A stretch of 64,000 nucleotides of DNA from Streptomyces griseoluteus (GTDB lineage Bacteria > Actinomycetota > Actinomycetes > Streptomycetales > Streptomycetaceae). This document shows, in pieces, positions 34,241-41,618 of this stretch. Where the stretch lies: assembly GCF_004784465.1 (NCBI RefSeq), contig NZ_SRRU01000012.1, positions 62,001 through 126,000 on the forward strand. Direction: 5' to 3'. Position numbers and translations under genes: made by a program. Every line of letters starts with the position of its first letter. Position 1 is the first letter of the stretch. The notes beneath the pieces are model-generated. The model ran no database searches and was not told the origin of the DNA. It worked only from the letters and a program-made list of their open reading frames with translations.

Positions 34241-36196
34241 ATGTCTGTCGAGTCGGTCTTCCCGCAGCTCGAAGCCTTGCTCCCGCATGTGCAGAAGCCG
34301 ATCCAGTACGTCGGCGGAGAACTGAACTCCACGGTCAAGCCCTGGGACGAGGCCGAGGTCCGCTGGGCCCTGATGTACCCGGACGCGTACGAGGTCGGTC
34401 TGCCCAACCAGGGCGTCATGATCCTCTACGAGGTGCTCAACGAGCAGCAGGGCGTCCTCGCCGAGCGCACGTACAGCGTGTGGCCGGACCTGGAGGCGCT
34501 GATGCGGGAGCACGGCGTCCCGCAGTTCACGGTCGACAGTCACCGTCCGGTGAAGGCGTTCGACGTGTTCGGCCTGAGCTTCTCCACCGAGCTGGGCTAC
34601 ACCAACATGCTCACGGCCCTGGAGCTGGCGGGCATTCCGCTTCAGTCGCGGGACCGTACGGTCGACGACCCGATCGTGCTGGCCGGCGGGCACGCGGCCT
34701 TCAACCCGGAGCCGATCGCGGACTTCATCGACGCGGCGATCATCGGTGACGGCGAGCAGGCCGTGCTGGACATGACGGAGATCATCCGCCGCTGGAAGGC
34801 GGAGGGCCGGCCCGGTGGCCGCGAGGAGGTGCTGCTCCGGCTGGCGAAGACGGGCGGGGTGTACATCCCGGCGTTCTACGACGTGGAGTACCTGCCCGAC
34901 GGCCGGATCGGCCGTGTGGTCCCCAACCGCTCCGGTGTCCCGTGGCGTGTCTCCAAGCACACGGTGATGGACCTGGACGAGTGGCCGTACCCGAAGCAGC
35001 CGCTGGTGCCGCTGGCGGAGACGGTGCACGAGCGGATGTCGGTGGAGATCTTCCGCGGCTGCACGCGCGGCTGCCGGTTCTGCCAGGCGGGCATGATCAC
35101 CCGCCCGGTGCGCGAGCGTTCGATCACCGGTATCGGTGACATGGTCGAGAAGGGGCTCAACGCGACCGGCTTCGAGGAGGTCGGCCTGCTGTCGCTGTCC
35201 TCGGCGGACCACTCCGAGATCGGTGAGATCGCCAAGGGCCTGGCGGACCGGTACACCGACGACAAGATCGGCCTCTCGCTGCCGTCCACCCGTGTCGACG
35301 CGTTCAACGTCGACCTGGCCAACGAGCTGACCCGCAACGGCCGCCGGTCCGGTCTCACCTTCGCCCCCGAGGGCGGCTCCGAGCGCATGCGCAAGGTCAT
35401 CAACAAGATGGTCTCGGAGGAGGACCTGATCCGTACGGTCGCCACCGCGTACGGCAACGGCTGGCGGCAGGTGAAGCTGTACTTCATGTGCGGTCTGCCG
35501 ACCGAGACGGACGACGACGTCCTCCAGATCGCCGACATGGCGACCCACGTGATCCAGAAGGGCCGCGAGGTCTCCGGCTCGGGCGACATCCGCTGCACGG
35601 TCTCCATCGGCGGCTTCGTGCCCAAGCCGCACACCCCGTTCCAGTGGGCGCCGCAGCTCTCCGCCGAGGAGACCGACGCGCGCCTGCAGAAGCTCCGCGA
35701 CAAGATCCGGGGCGACAAGAAGTACGGCCGCTCCATCGGCTTCCGGTACCACGACGGCAAGCCCGGCATCGTCGAGGGCCTGCTCTCGCGCGGCGACCGG
35801 CGCGTCGGCGCGGTCATCCGCGCGGTCTACGAGGACGGCGGCCGCTTCGACGGCTGGCGCGAGCACTTCTCCTACGACCGCTGGATGGGCTGCGCGGACA
35901 AGGCGCTGGCCGAGTTCGGCGTCGACGTCGACTGGTACACTACCCGCGAGCGCTCCTACGAGGAAGTCCTCCCCTGGGACCACCTCGACTCCGGCCTCGA
36001 CAAGGACTGGCTCTGGGAGGACTGGCAGGACGCCCTCGACGAGACCGAGGTCGAGGACTGCCGCTGGACCCCCTGCTTCGACTGCGGTGTGTGCCCGCAG
36101 ATGGACACGGCCATACAAATCGGCCCGACCGGGAAGAAGTTGCTTCCTCTCACGGTCAAGAACGCTGCGCCGACGCCGAGCGGTCACTCACACTGA
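34241..36196 (+). CDS. TIGR03960-type B12-binding/radical SAM protein
   Basis: The 651-residue protein has an N-terminal B12-binding-like domain (WALMYPDAYEVGLPNQG to LAGGHAAFNPEP) and a radical SAM core with the cluster motif CTRGCRFCQAG (residues about 270). C-terminal cysteines CFDCGVCPQM are near residue 614-621. The family normally sits next to a small radical SAM-linked partner, here displaced to 49871. Reaction unknown; tRNA or protein modification has been suggested for relatives. The last 31 codons (from 36101) use rare codons (ATA, CAA, TTG, CTT) unlike the body of the gene and are repeated downstream, so the C terminus is probably supplied by an integrated element. Confidence 0.93.
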   Translation: MSVESVFPQLEALLPHVQKPIQYVGGELNSTVKPWDEAEVRWALMYPDAYEVGLPNQGVMILYEVLNEQQGVLAERTYSVWPDLEALMREHGVPQFTVDSHRPVKAFDVFGLSFSTELGYTNMLTALELAGIPLQSRDRTVDDPIVLAGGHAAFNPEPIADFIDAAIIGDGEQAVLDMTEIIRRWKAEGRPGGREEVLLRLAKTGGVYIPAFYDVEYLPDGRIGRVVPNRSGVPWRVSKHTVMDLDEWPYPKQPLVPLAETVHERMSVEIFRGCTRGCRFCQAGMITRPVRERSITGIGDMVEKGLNATGFEEVGLLSLSSADHSEIGEIAKGLADRYTDDKIGLSLPSTRVDAFNVDLANELTRNGRRSGLTFAPEGGSERMRKVINKMVSEEDLIRTVATAYGNGWRQVKLYFMCGLPTETDDDVLQIADMATHVIQKGREVSGSGDIRCTVSIGGFVPKPHTPFQWAPQLSAEETDARLQKLRDKIRGDKKYGRSIGFRYHDGKPGIVEGLLSRGDRRVGAVIRAVYEDGGRFDGWREHFSYDRWMGCADKALAEFGVDVDWYTTRERSYEEVLPWDHLDSGLDKDWLWEDWQDALDETEVEDCRWTPCFDCGVCPQMDTAIQIGPTGKKLLPLTVKNAAPTPSGHSH

Positions 36197-36383
36197 GATG
36201 AGTGACGCACTCGTTCGGGTGATGGATGCTCTGGCGGGGGCAAGTGAGGACGAGGTGGCCGCTGCGCTGGCAGCTGTCGGGGCTTCCAGCCGTCGGCAGC
36301 AGGAGCAGCAGAGAGGACCTTGTACGCCTCTGCCGGGCACGGGAGGGACCTCGGCCATCCACTCAGAGGTGGAGTGGGTCTGA
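36098..36383 (+). repeat. att-like repeat copy A: radical SAM 3' tail plus 61-codon ORF
   Basis: Begins at CAGATGGACAC inside the radical SAM gene and runs through the stop codon and the following small ORF. Two diverged copies follow at 38756 (B) and 41209 (C). The stretch ACGGTCAAGAACGC (36152-36165) is identical in all three. Sequence to the left of CAGATGGA is unrelated among copies, so that point marks the left border of the homology and the probable recombination site. Confidence 0.8.
36198..36383 (+). CDS. 61-aa small ORF ending VEWV (copy A), unknown function
   Basis: The ATG lies one base after the radical SAM stop (TGAGATGA), so translation is probably coupled to the upstream gene. 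The 61-residue product starts MSDALVRVMDALAGASEDE (acidic helix), has a variable Gln/Arg-rich middle, and ends TPLPGTGG...SEVEWV. A second copy of exactly the same length lies at 38861-39046, with conserved helix, TPLPGxG and C-terminal VEWV. Most DNA differences between copies leave these residues unchanged, which argues for a real coding sequence. No known family recognised. A terminator follows at 36416. Confidence 0.6.
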   Translation: MSDALVRVMDALAGASEDEVAAALAAVGASSRRQQEQQRGPCTPLPGTGGTSAIHSEVEWV

Positions 36384-36415
36384 GGCTTTCGGCCTCACTG
36401 AAGCGTTTCTGGCGA

Positions 36416-36452
36416 CTACTAAGCCCCCTTCGACGCGGAGGGGGCTTAGTAG
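36416..36452 (+). terminator. terminator after small ORF A
   Basis: A 14-bp perfect stem CTACTAAGCCCCCT (36416-36429) with 36439-36452, loop of 9 bases, 32 bases past the 61-codon ORF stop. It separates the radical SAM transcript from the Mrr-TerD module. Confidence 0.85.
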
Positions 36453-36503
36453 TGTCGGCGCTCGCTAACGTCCGTGCACGGTGAGGTGCGTCGGGAAGAG
36501 TGG

Positions 36504-36665
36504 GTGCGCGGTGACCTGCTCGAAGATCCGTTCTGGTCGCTTTGGCAGCTTGATATTCATGACGGCGATTGCTGGATACAGTCGTTTTGTTACTACTGGT
36601 TGCGGGGGCAACTAGAGCTTGGTCGGCTGTGTGCCGACGTCCTGGGGAGGGCCTGTAGCGCATGA
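36504..36665 (+). CDS. small Trp-rich protein coupled to Mrr-TerD nuclease
   Basis: A 53-residue product from GTG 36504, chosen because GGGAAGAG lies about six bases upstream; GTG 36474 would give 63 residues. The sequence is acidic and aromatic: EDPFWSLWQLDIHDGDCW followed by QSFCYYWLRGQLEL, with three Cys. Its TGA overlaps the ATG of the nuclease gene (ATGA at 36662), a strong sign of translational coupling. The DNA is less GC-rich than the core genome. Unrecognised family. It could be an inhibitor, a regulator or a structural partner of the nuclease; the aromatic content would suit a compact binding module. Confidence 0.55.
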   Translation: MRGDLLEDPFWSLWQLDIHDGDCWIQSFCYYWLRGQLELGRLCADVLGRACSA

Positions 36666-38719
36666 GTCGTCGCTCTGGTGGTTTTGTCGGTGCCTGGGCA
36701 GAAATGCAGCGTCAGCACCAGCGTCAAGTGGAAACCGAGACCCGACGGCGCCGGGAAGAGGGGCGACAGGCGCGGGCCTATCAACGACTTGCCACGCAGG
36801 AGTACCGGCAGTATCGACAGGCAGAGGCGAGGCGACGCACGGAGGAGCTGGACGCGCAGGTCGCAGCCTTGCAGGGGCTGTTGGCCGCAGGTTGCCAGGC
36901 GTCGGCCTTCAGGGCGTCGTCCCTGACGCGCGCGGAGGAAATGCCGCCGTTCGACCCTGGACAGCTCGCGTGGCCTGTGCGCATGCCGGATCCGAGCCAG
37001 TACCAGGCGCAAGGAGGGTGGACCGCGAACCGTCGTGCACAGGTTCAGGCCGAGGTACAGGCCCGTTTCGAACGGGACTGGCACGCCGCGCAAGCTGCCG
37101 AAGCGCAGCGACAGCAGCAGCTGGCGGCCCTCCAGCGGGACTACGAGCAGCGGACTGAGGCTCAGCGGGCGGAGGTCCGTCGGCACAACGCCGGTATCGG
37201 CGAGGTGACCGAGGGTGTCAGGCGGGGAGACCCTGACTCCGTGATCGAGTACTTCTCAGCGGCTCTCTACTCGTCGACTGCCTGGCCGGAAGGGTTTCCT
37301 CGGCAGGTTGCGGCAGCCTTCGACTCGGCGGCGCGGCAGCTTGTTCTGGACTGGGAGCTGCCCGGGTACGACGTCGTCCCCGAGGCGAAATCCGTGAGGT
37401 ACGTGCCCGCCCAGGACGAGGACAAGGAAACCGCACGTCCTGCTGCCCAGCGCCGTGGGCTGTACCGAGAGGTGCTGGCGCAGAGCCTGCTGCTGGTCCT
37501 GCATCAGCTCTTCGCGGCGGACGAGTACGGCACCCTCGACTCGGTGGCCCTGAACGGCTTCGTGGACGCCCATGATCCGGCGACGGGTAGGCGAACGCAC
37601 ATCTTCCTTGCGACCGTCATGGCCCAGCGGGCGGCGTTCACCGGCCTACACCTGGAACAGGTGGACGCGGTCAGCTGTCTGACCGAGGCGTTGAGGGGCC
37701 AGCTCGCGTCCCGTCCTGATCAGCTCACATCCGTGCGCCTGGGACGGAAGCCTCAGGACGTCGGGAACCATGTCGTCACTCACGGCGGTGATGAGGAGCC
37801 GGATCTGTATGACATGGATCCGATCGAGTTCGAATCGCTCGTTGCCAGCCTGTTCCGTGCCATGGGTATGCAGGCTGTGACGACCCAGCGCTCGAATGAC
37901 GGCGGCGTGGATGTGGACGCGCTGGACCCGACGCCCATCCGAGGCGGCAAGATCGTCGTACAGGTGAAGCGCTACCGCAGCACGGTGCCGCCCACCGCTG
38001 TGCGTGACCTGTACGGGACGGTCCAGGACGTGGGTGCCAACAAAGGAGTGCTGGTGACCACGGCGGGCTACGGCCCCGGCTCACATACATTCGCTCGGGG
38101 CAAGCCCTTGGAGCTCATCTCGGGCGGTGAACTGGTCGACCTACTGCACCGGCACGGGCTTCGTGGGCGCCTGGGGGAGGGTGGACGACCGACTCCAGTG
38201 CAGCCGTCCCCCTTCAGTCCTGCAACGGCGCCCGACGGCCACAACGTGTTGGGCATGACGTGGTCCGGCGGTGTCGCGCTGGATGTATGCGCTCTTGTCT
38301 GCCGTGGCAACCGAGTCCTGAGCGAAGACCACTTCGTCTTCTTCAACAACCGGCAGACTCCGGACGGTTCGGTACGAGCAGTGCCGGCTGCGGCGCCGGA
38401 CAAGGCGGCGCTCCGTGTCTCCTTCGATGCGCTGCCGGAAGCGGCTGATCGGTTCGTGCTTGTGGCGGCCGTTGATCCGGAGGTGAACCCGGAAGCCGAT
38501 CTGTCCGGATTCACCGATGCATGTATCCGGTTGCTGGACCCGGCAATGACCGAGCTCGGCCGGCTTGAGGTCTCCGATGGCCGCTCCGGCGAGACCGCGT
38601 TGGTGCTGGGCTCCTTCCGGCGCAGGTCCAATGGCGACTGGGACTTCGTGCTTGGAGGGAAGGGGTACACAGGGGGATTGGAGCAGCTCGTCCAGGAGTA
38701 CGGCATCGAAGTCGAGTGA
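36662..38719 (+). CDS. coiled-coil / Mrr-type restriction endonuclease / TerD fusion protein
   Basis: The 685-residue protein has four regions. Residues 1-190 are a highly charged Arg/Gln/Glu helical coiled coil. Residues 190-375 are an uncharacterised region. Residues about 384-500 are an Mrr_cat nuclease domain with MDPIEFESLVASLFRAMG, Asp417 in GGVDVDA and the QVK motif (434-436), the PD-(D/E)xK catalytic set. Residues about 525-685 are a TerD domain, seen from VFFNN, AAVDPEV, SGETALVLGSF and a GKGYTGGLEQL end. TerD domains bind calcium and act in stress and phage-exclusion systems; Mrr enzymes cut modified or foreign DNA. The fusion, its coupled small gene and its location in an integrated unit suggest a defence effector. 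Confidence 0.85.
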   Translation: MSRRSGGFVGAWAEMQRQHQRQVETETRRRREEGRQARAYQRLATQEYRQYRQAEARRRTEELDAQVAALQGLLAAGCQASAFRASSLTRAEEMPPFDPGQLAWPVRMPDPSQYQAQGGWTANRRAQVQAEVQARFERDWHAAQAAEAQRQQQLAALQRDYEQRTEAQRAEVRRHNAGIGEVTEGVRRGDPDSVIEYFSAALYSSTAWPEGFPRQVAAAFDSAARQLVLDWELPGYDVVPEAKSVRYVPAQDEDKETARPAAQRRGLYREVLAQSLLLVLHQLFAADEYGTLDSVALNGFVDAHDPATGRRTHIFLATVMAQRAAFTGLHLEQVDAVSCLTEALRGQLASRPDQLTSVRLGRKPQDVGNHVVTHGGDEEPDLYDMDPIEFESLVASLFRAMGMQAVTTQRSNDGGVDVDALDPTPIRGGKIVVQVKRYRSTVPPTAVRDLYGTVQDVGANKGVLVTTAGYGPGSHTFARGKPLELISGGELVDLLHRHGLRGRLGEGGRPTPVQPSPFSPATAPDGHNVLGMTWSGGVALDVCALVCRGNRVLSEDHFVFFNNRQTPDGSVRAVPAAAPDKAALRVSFDALPEAADRFVLVAAVDPEVNPEADLSGFTDACIRLLDPAMTELGRLEVSDGRSGETALVLGSFRRRSNGDWDFVLGGKGYTGGLEQLVQEYGIEVE

Positions 38720-38755
38720 CGACAGGGGGCTCTTGCACGGTGCTGGCCTTGCCCT

Positions 38756-39046
38756 CAGATGGACACCCAGATCCAGATCGGCCCGAATGGCAAGAAGTTT
38801 CTGCTCTGACGGTCAAGAACGCAGGTCAGGCGTCGGCTTCAAGTGGTCACTCGCACTGAGGTGAGCGAGGCACTTGATCGGGTGATGGAGGCCCTGGCGG
38901 GGTTGAACGAGGAGGAGGCCTCTGCGGCGCTGGCTCCGGCCGGCGCTTCGGTCCCTCGCCCGTCGGCGCCGTCGCCGTGCTCTCAGACACCGCTGCCGGG
39001 TCCTGGAAGTTCCGCGCACATCTTCTCCGGGGTGGAGTGGGTCTGA
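38756..39046 (+). repeat. att-like repeat copy B: broken radical SAM tail plus 61-codon ORF
   Basis: Starts CAGATGGACACCCAG and resembles the last 100 bases of the radical SAM gene. Translation gives MDTQIQIGPNGKKF and then stops because of a single-base deletion, so this tail is non-functional. Copies B and C share 24 identical bases around ACGGTCAAGAACGC (38809-38822 in B) and 18 around GGTCACTCGCACTGA, making them closer to each other than to A. Confidence 0.78.
38861..39046 (+). CDS. 61-aa small ORF ending VEWV (copy B)
   Basis: Paralogue of the ORF at 36198-36383, again 61 codons. GTG 38861 aligns with the ATG of copy A; GTG 38843 is a possible earlier start. Shared positions: S-[DE]-A-L-x-R-V-M-[DE]-A-L-A-G, then E-E near residue 17, A-A-L-A, G-A-S, T-P-L-P-G-x-G and the terminal V-E-W-V. 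The variable middle is Pro/Ser-rich here and Gln/Arg-rich in A. The frame has stayed open although the tail before it is broken. Unknown function. Confidence 0.5.
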   Translation: MSEALDRVMEALAGLNEEEASAALAPAGASVPRPSAPSPCSQTPLPGPGSSAHIFSGVEWV

Positions 39047-39546
39047 AGCCATTCCTGGCGTGTGCCACGTGTGACATGTCGAGCCCCGTCCCGGATTGGA
39101 GTGGGCTCGTCCCATCCCGCTTGACCCACTCCGCCAAGATCCGAAGCCGCCGAGGGGCCAAGCGCTGACCCGCGCTACGCATCGAGGTCCGGCTTGTGTT
39201 GACGCTGCTCGATCGGAAGAGGCTTCACGCCGGCCAGGGCTACGCGGGTGATGAGTGCCGCGTGCCAGGCTGCGGGCCTCGATGGCAGAGGCGCGGAGCT
39301 GATTAGGCTCGGAGAGAACGCGCTGTTCCGGCTAGCCTCGGTGTCGGTGATCGTTCGGGTGGCAAGGGGACGGCCGCTTTCCACAATGAGACGCCAGAAT
39401 GGATGCCCCTGATACAGAGCGAAATCGTGATCGTCGACGACGATGGAACGGAAGAGCCGTTCGACCCGGCGTCGTGGTTCTCGTGACGCGGAGCCGCCCG
39501 CCCGCTTGTGTGGGGGCGGTTCCGCTCGTGTGTCCGCCAGATGGCG
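39047..39546. other. gene-poor interval with a possible ORF remnant
   Basis: 500 bases between small ORF B and the 3' end of the serine recombinase gene. No convincing complete gene. An open frame from about 39307 to 39486 ends with ETPEWMPLIQSEIVIVDDD then EEPFDPASWFS and looks protein-like, but it has no clear start; from ATG 39403 it would encode 27 residues. It may be the end of a decayed gene. GC is lower than in the core. Confidence 0.4.
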
Positions 39547-41166
39547 TCAGAATGCCTCGGCGAAGTCATCCTCTTTCATGATCAGCCGGTCTCGTACGTC
39601 TTTGGGGATCATGAGCTTCATGTGGATGTGAGGGGTGCGAACCCCCTTCACCTTGCTCCGCGTGATCACGCACTTGGCGCCGACCCTGAGCAGATCGGCG
39701 GCCATAGCCTCTATGCCGCCTTCTTCCCAGTGCTGCCGGAAGGTCTTGCCGTTGTGCACGGCTACCCATCGGTCCTTTGTGGACTCCGGATCGATGGCCT
39801 CCAACTGCTTGATGAGATCGTCCAGCGTCTTCTCGGCCGTCTCCTTGGTGAAGCGCGTCTTCGTGAATCGGCCTCCGGGCTCCAAGCCCGTCATGTAGTA
39901 GCTGATGGACTCTTCCAGCCGCTGTAGTTCCTTGCGGGCGTCGGCACCCTGGCGATACTCGCGTGTCATGACCGGCTCGTTACCCAGGACCCTCAAGACG
40001 TCGTCTACGAGCTTGCCGTAGATCTCATCGGGGTTAGGGGCGCCGTGACCGCCGGCCTTGCACTTACCGCACCGCAGGTACGAGTACGACCGTCCATTGA
40101 CGCGGTTCTTCTGCACGGTCATGTTCGAGCGGCAGTCATGGCAGATCAGCACACCGAGGAACTTCGTCGCGCCGCCGGGGCATCGTGTGGGCTGGTTCTT
40201 CGCTCTGCGGTCCAGGGCCTTCTGCAGGCTGTCGAACTCTTCCTCGGTGAAGATCGGGTCGGCTACCCGTATGGGCTGAGCGTCGCTGCCGAGGACCATC
40301 TTCGAGCGGCGCACGCCTCCGTTCTTCTCCTCTTCAACGCGGTAGCCCATGAGGGCTGGGTTCCTGAGACGTCGGAGCATTGTCGCCGTGGTCAGCCCCG
40401 GTCCGCAGAGGCCGGCCCGTACTAGGACCTTGGCCATGCGCCGAGCGGAGGCGGGCTTCGGCCTCATGGCGGCATTGCGACACCAGTGCAGTGCTCGGTA
40501 CGCATCCTGGTCGATGACGAGAACGACCCGTCCGTCCTCGTTCTCCGCCGTTTGGTAGCCGTACGCGGGCTTGCCCACCAGCCAGTCAGTCTGTGTCTTG
40601 ACGTAGTTCCACAGGCTTGCGACGCGCGTGCTCGTGTTGGCCGCCTCGATCTCGGCGATACCGCCGATGATCGTGACCATGATCTTCCCTGCCGTGGTGG
40701 TCAGGTCGATCGAGTCGTTCTTGGAGACCAGATTCTTCCCGTACTTCAGGCACCAGTCGATCATGGTGCTGAGGTCACTGAGTCGCCGTACGAAACGGTC
40801 CAGCTTCCAGAAGAGGATCTCGTCGAACTCCGGCGCCCTGTTGTTCAGCCAGTCCCCGAGTTCCTTGCGCTGCCACGGTGGAACCTTCGTCGCCGACACG
40901 TTGAGATCGCTGGCCACGCCGACGACTCGGCAGCCACGGTCCAGTGCCAGCTTCCGAAGGTCGAGTTCTTGGCGGACCGGCGACGTCGTGTCGTCGGTGA
41001 GCACGGACAGCCGCACGGACAACAGGGCCCGTGGGGCGTCGTCGGGTAAGAGCGCTTGGGCCTTCTTCAGGTCCTCCAAGAGGGCTAAGTCCGACCCGGT
41101 CCACTCGGCCTCAACTGAATACTGCGCACGGTCAGTTGCTGTGCGCGTCCTCGTTCGCTTCGCCAT
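39547..41166 (-). CDS. large serine recombinase (integrase)
   Basis: The 539-residue site-specific recombinase of the phiC31/phiJoe type uses a nucleophilic Ser54 (SVRLSVLTDDTTSPVRQ, with Arg52) in the N-terminal resolvase domain; WKLDRFVRR and the helix E region are present. The recombinase domain has LVGKPAYGYQ and NPALMGYRV. A zinc ribbon (CHDCRSNM...RCGKC) and a C-terminal coiled-coil segment complete the large-integrase layout. ATG at 41166 is preferred; in-frame codons upstream run antisense through repeat C and are not protein-like. Its 5' end lies about 45 bases from repeat C, the usual place for an attachment site. It appears intact. Confidence 0.93.
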   Translation of the reverse strand: MAKRTRTRTATDRAQYSVEAEWTGSDLALLEDLKKAQALLPDDAPRALLSVRLSVLTDDTTSPVRQELDLRKLALDRGCRVVGVASDLNVSATKVPPWQRKELGDWLNNRAPEFDEILFWKLDRFVRRLSDLSTMIDWCLKYGKNLVSKNDSIDLTTTAGKIMVTIIGGIAEIEAANTSTRVASLWNYVKTQTDWLVGKPAYGYQTAENEDGRVVLVIDQDAYRALHWCRNAAMRPKPASARRMAKVLVRAGLCGPGLTTATMLRRLRNPALMGYRVEEEKNGGVRRSKMVLGSDAQPIRVADPIFTEEEFDSLQKALDRRAKNQPTRCPGGATKFLGVLICHDCRSNMTVQKNRVNGRSYSYLRCGKCKAGGHGAPNPDEIYGKLVDDVLRVLGNEPVMTREYRQGADARKELQRLEESISYYMTGLEPGGRFTKTRFTKETAEKTLDDLIKQLEAIDPESTKDRWVAVHNGKTFRQHWEEGGIEAMAADLLRVGAKCVITRSKVKGVRTPHIHMKLMIPKDVRDRLIMKEDDFAEAF

Positions 41167-41208
41167 GACCAGCACGGTAGCGGATATGGCCTCGTTGGAG
41201 TATGGCCT

Positions 41209-41384
41209 CAGATGGATACCCACATCCAGATCGCCGACCGGCAAGAAGCTGCTGCCTCTGACGGTCAAGAACGCAGGTCCGGCGCCCGCTTCGAGTGGTC
41301 ACTCGCACTGATGTGAGCGGACCACCCGATCGGGTGGTCGAGGCGCTGGCGGGGGTCCGGTCCAGCTTGTGCGCCGCTGTGTGA
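41209..41384 (+). repeat. att-like repeat copy C: radical SAM tail and truncated small ORF
   Basis: Begins CAGATGGATACC. The tail reads ...GKKLLPLTVKNA...SGHSH in one frame, but a short deletion near 41232 breaks it from the upstream part. The small-ORF homology starts after the stop (VSGPPDRVVEALAG) and ends early at 41384 after CAAV. ACGGTCAAGAACGC occurs at 41261-41274. This is the copy next to chromosomal-type DNA and is probably the original 3' end of the radical SAM gene, now displaced by about 5.1 kb. Confidence 0.75.
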
Positions 41385-41425
41385 CCAGTGAGCCCTCTCT
41401 CCTGAGGGAGAGGGGGCTCACTGGT
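41384..41425 (+). terminator. terminator downstream of repeat C
   Basis: ACCAGTGAGCC (41384-41394) pairs with GGCTCACTGGT (41415-41425), with an inner CTCTC/GAGAG stem. It is plausibly the original terminator of the radical SAM transcript. Confidence 0.8.
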
Positions 41426-41618
41426 GTGCGGTGGCGTGGGAACCTGCGGGCTCGGCACTGCGGCTGGCTGCCACGACCCCGTACTCCTGGTGCGTTGCCC
41501 CGGCAGGATCTGCGCGAGGGGAGCTGTCGGGAATAGCCTGGGAAGGGCGACTTCGGGGTGGGACGGACCCGCCTGAGGTGTTCAGAACGCCGAGGGGGAT
41601 GCGAAACAGGGAGGAAGA

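Noticed and set aside
34241..36383. Radical SAM protein plus the 61-residue peptide as a RiPP maturase and precursor
   Set aside because: The radical SAM protein is of a widespread housekeeping family and no leader-binding domain, protease or transporter is nearby; adjacency alone is not enough, so only the small ORF itself is flagged.
39175..39384. 69-codon minus-strand ORF in the interval before the recombinase
   Set aside because: No ribosome-binding site, no recognisable features, and codon use not different from random frames here.
41167..41268. Longer serine recombinase start (34 extra residues)
   Set aside because: The added codons are antisense to repeat C and encode the reverse of the radical SAM tail, not recombinase sequence.
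36098..41384. CRISPR or integron-like array explanation for the spaced repeats
   Set aside because: Only three diverged copies, spaced by kilobases and derived from a gene tail; no short identical repeats, no cas genes, no attC-like folding seen.
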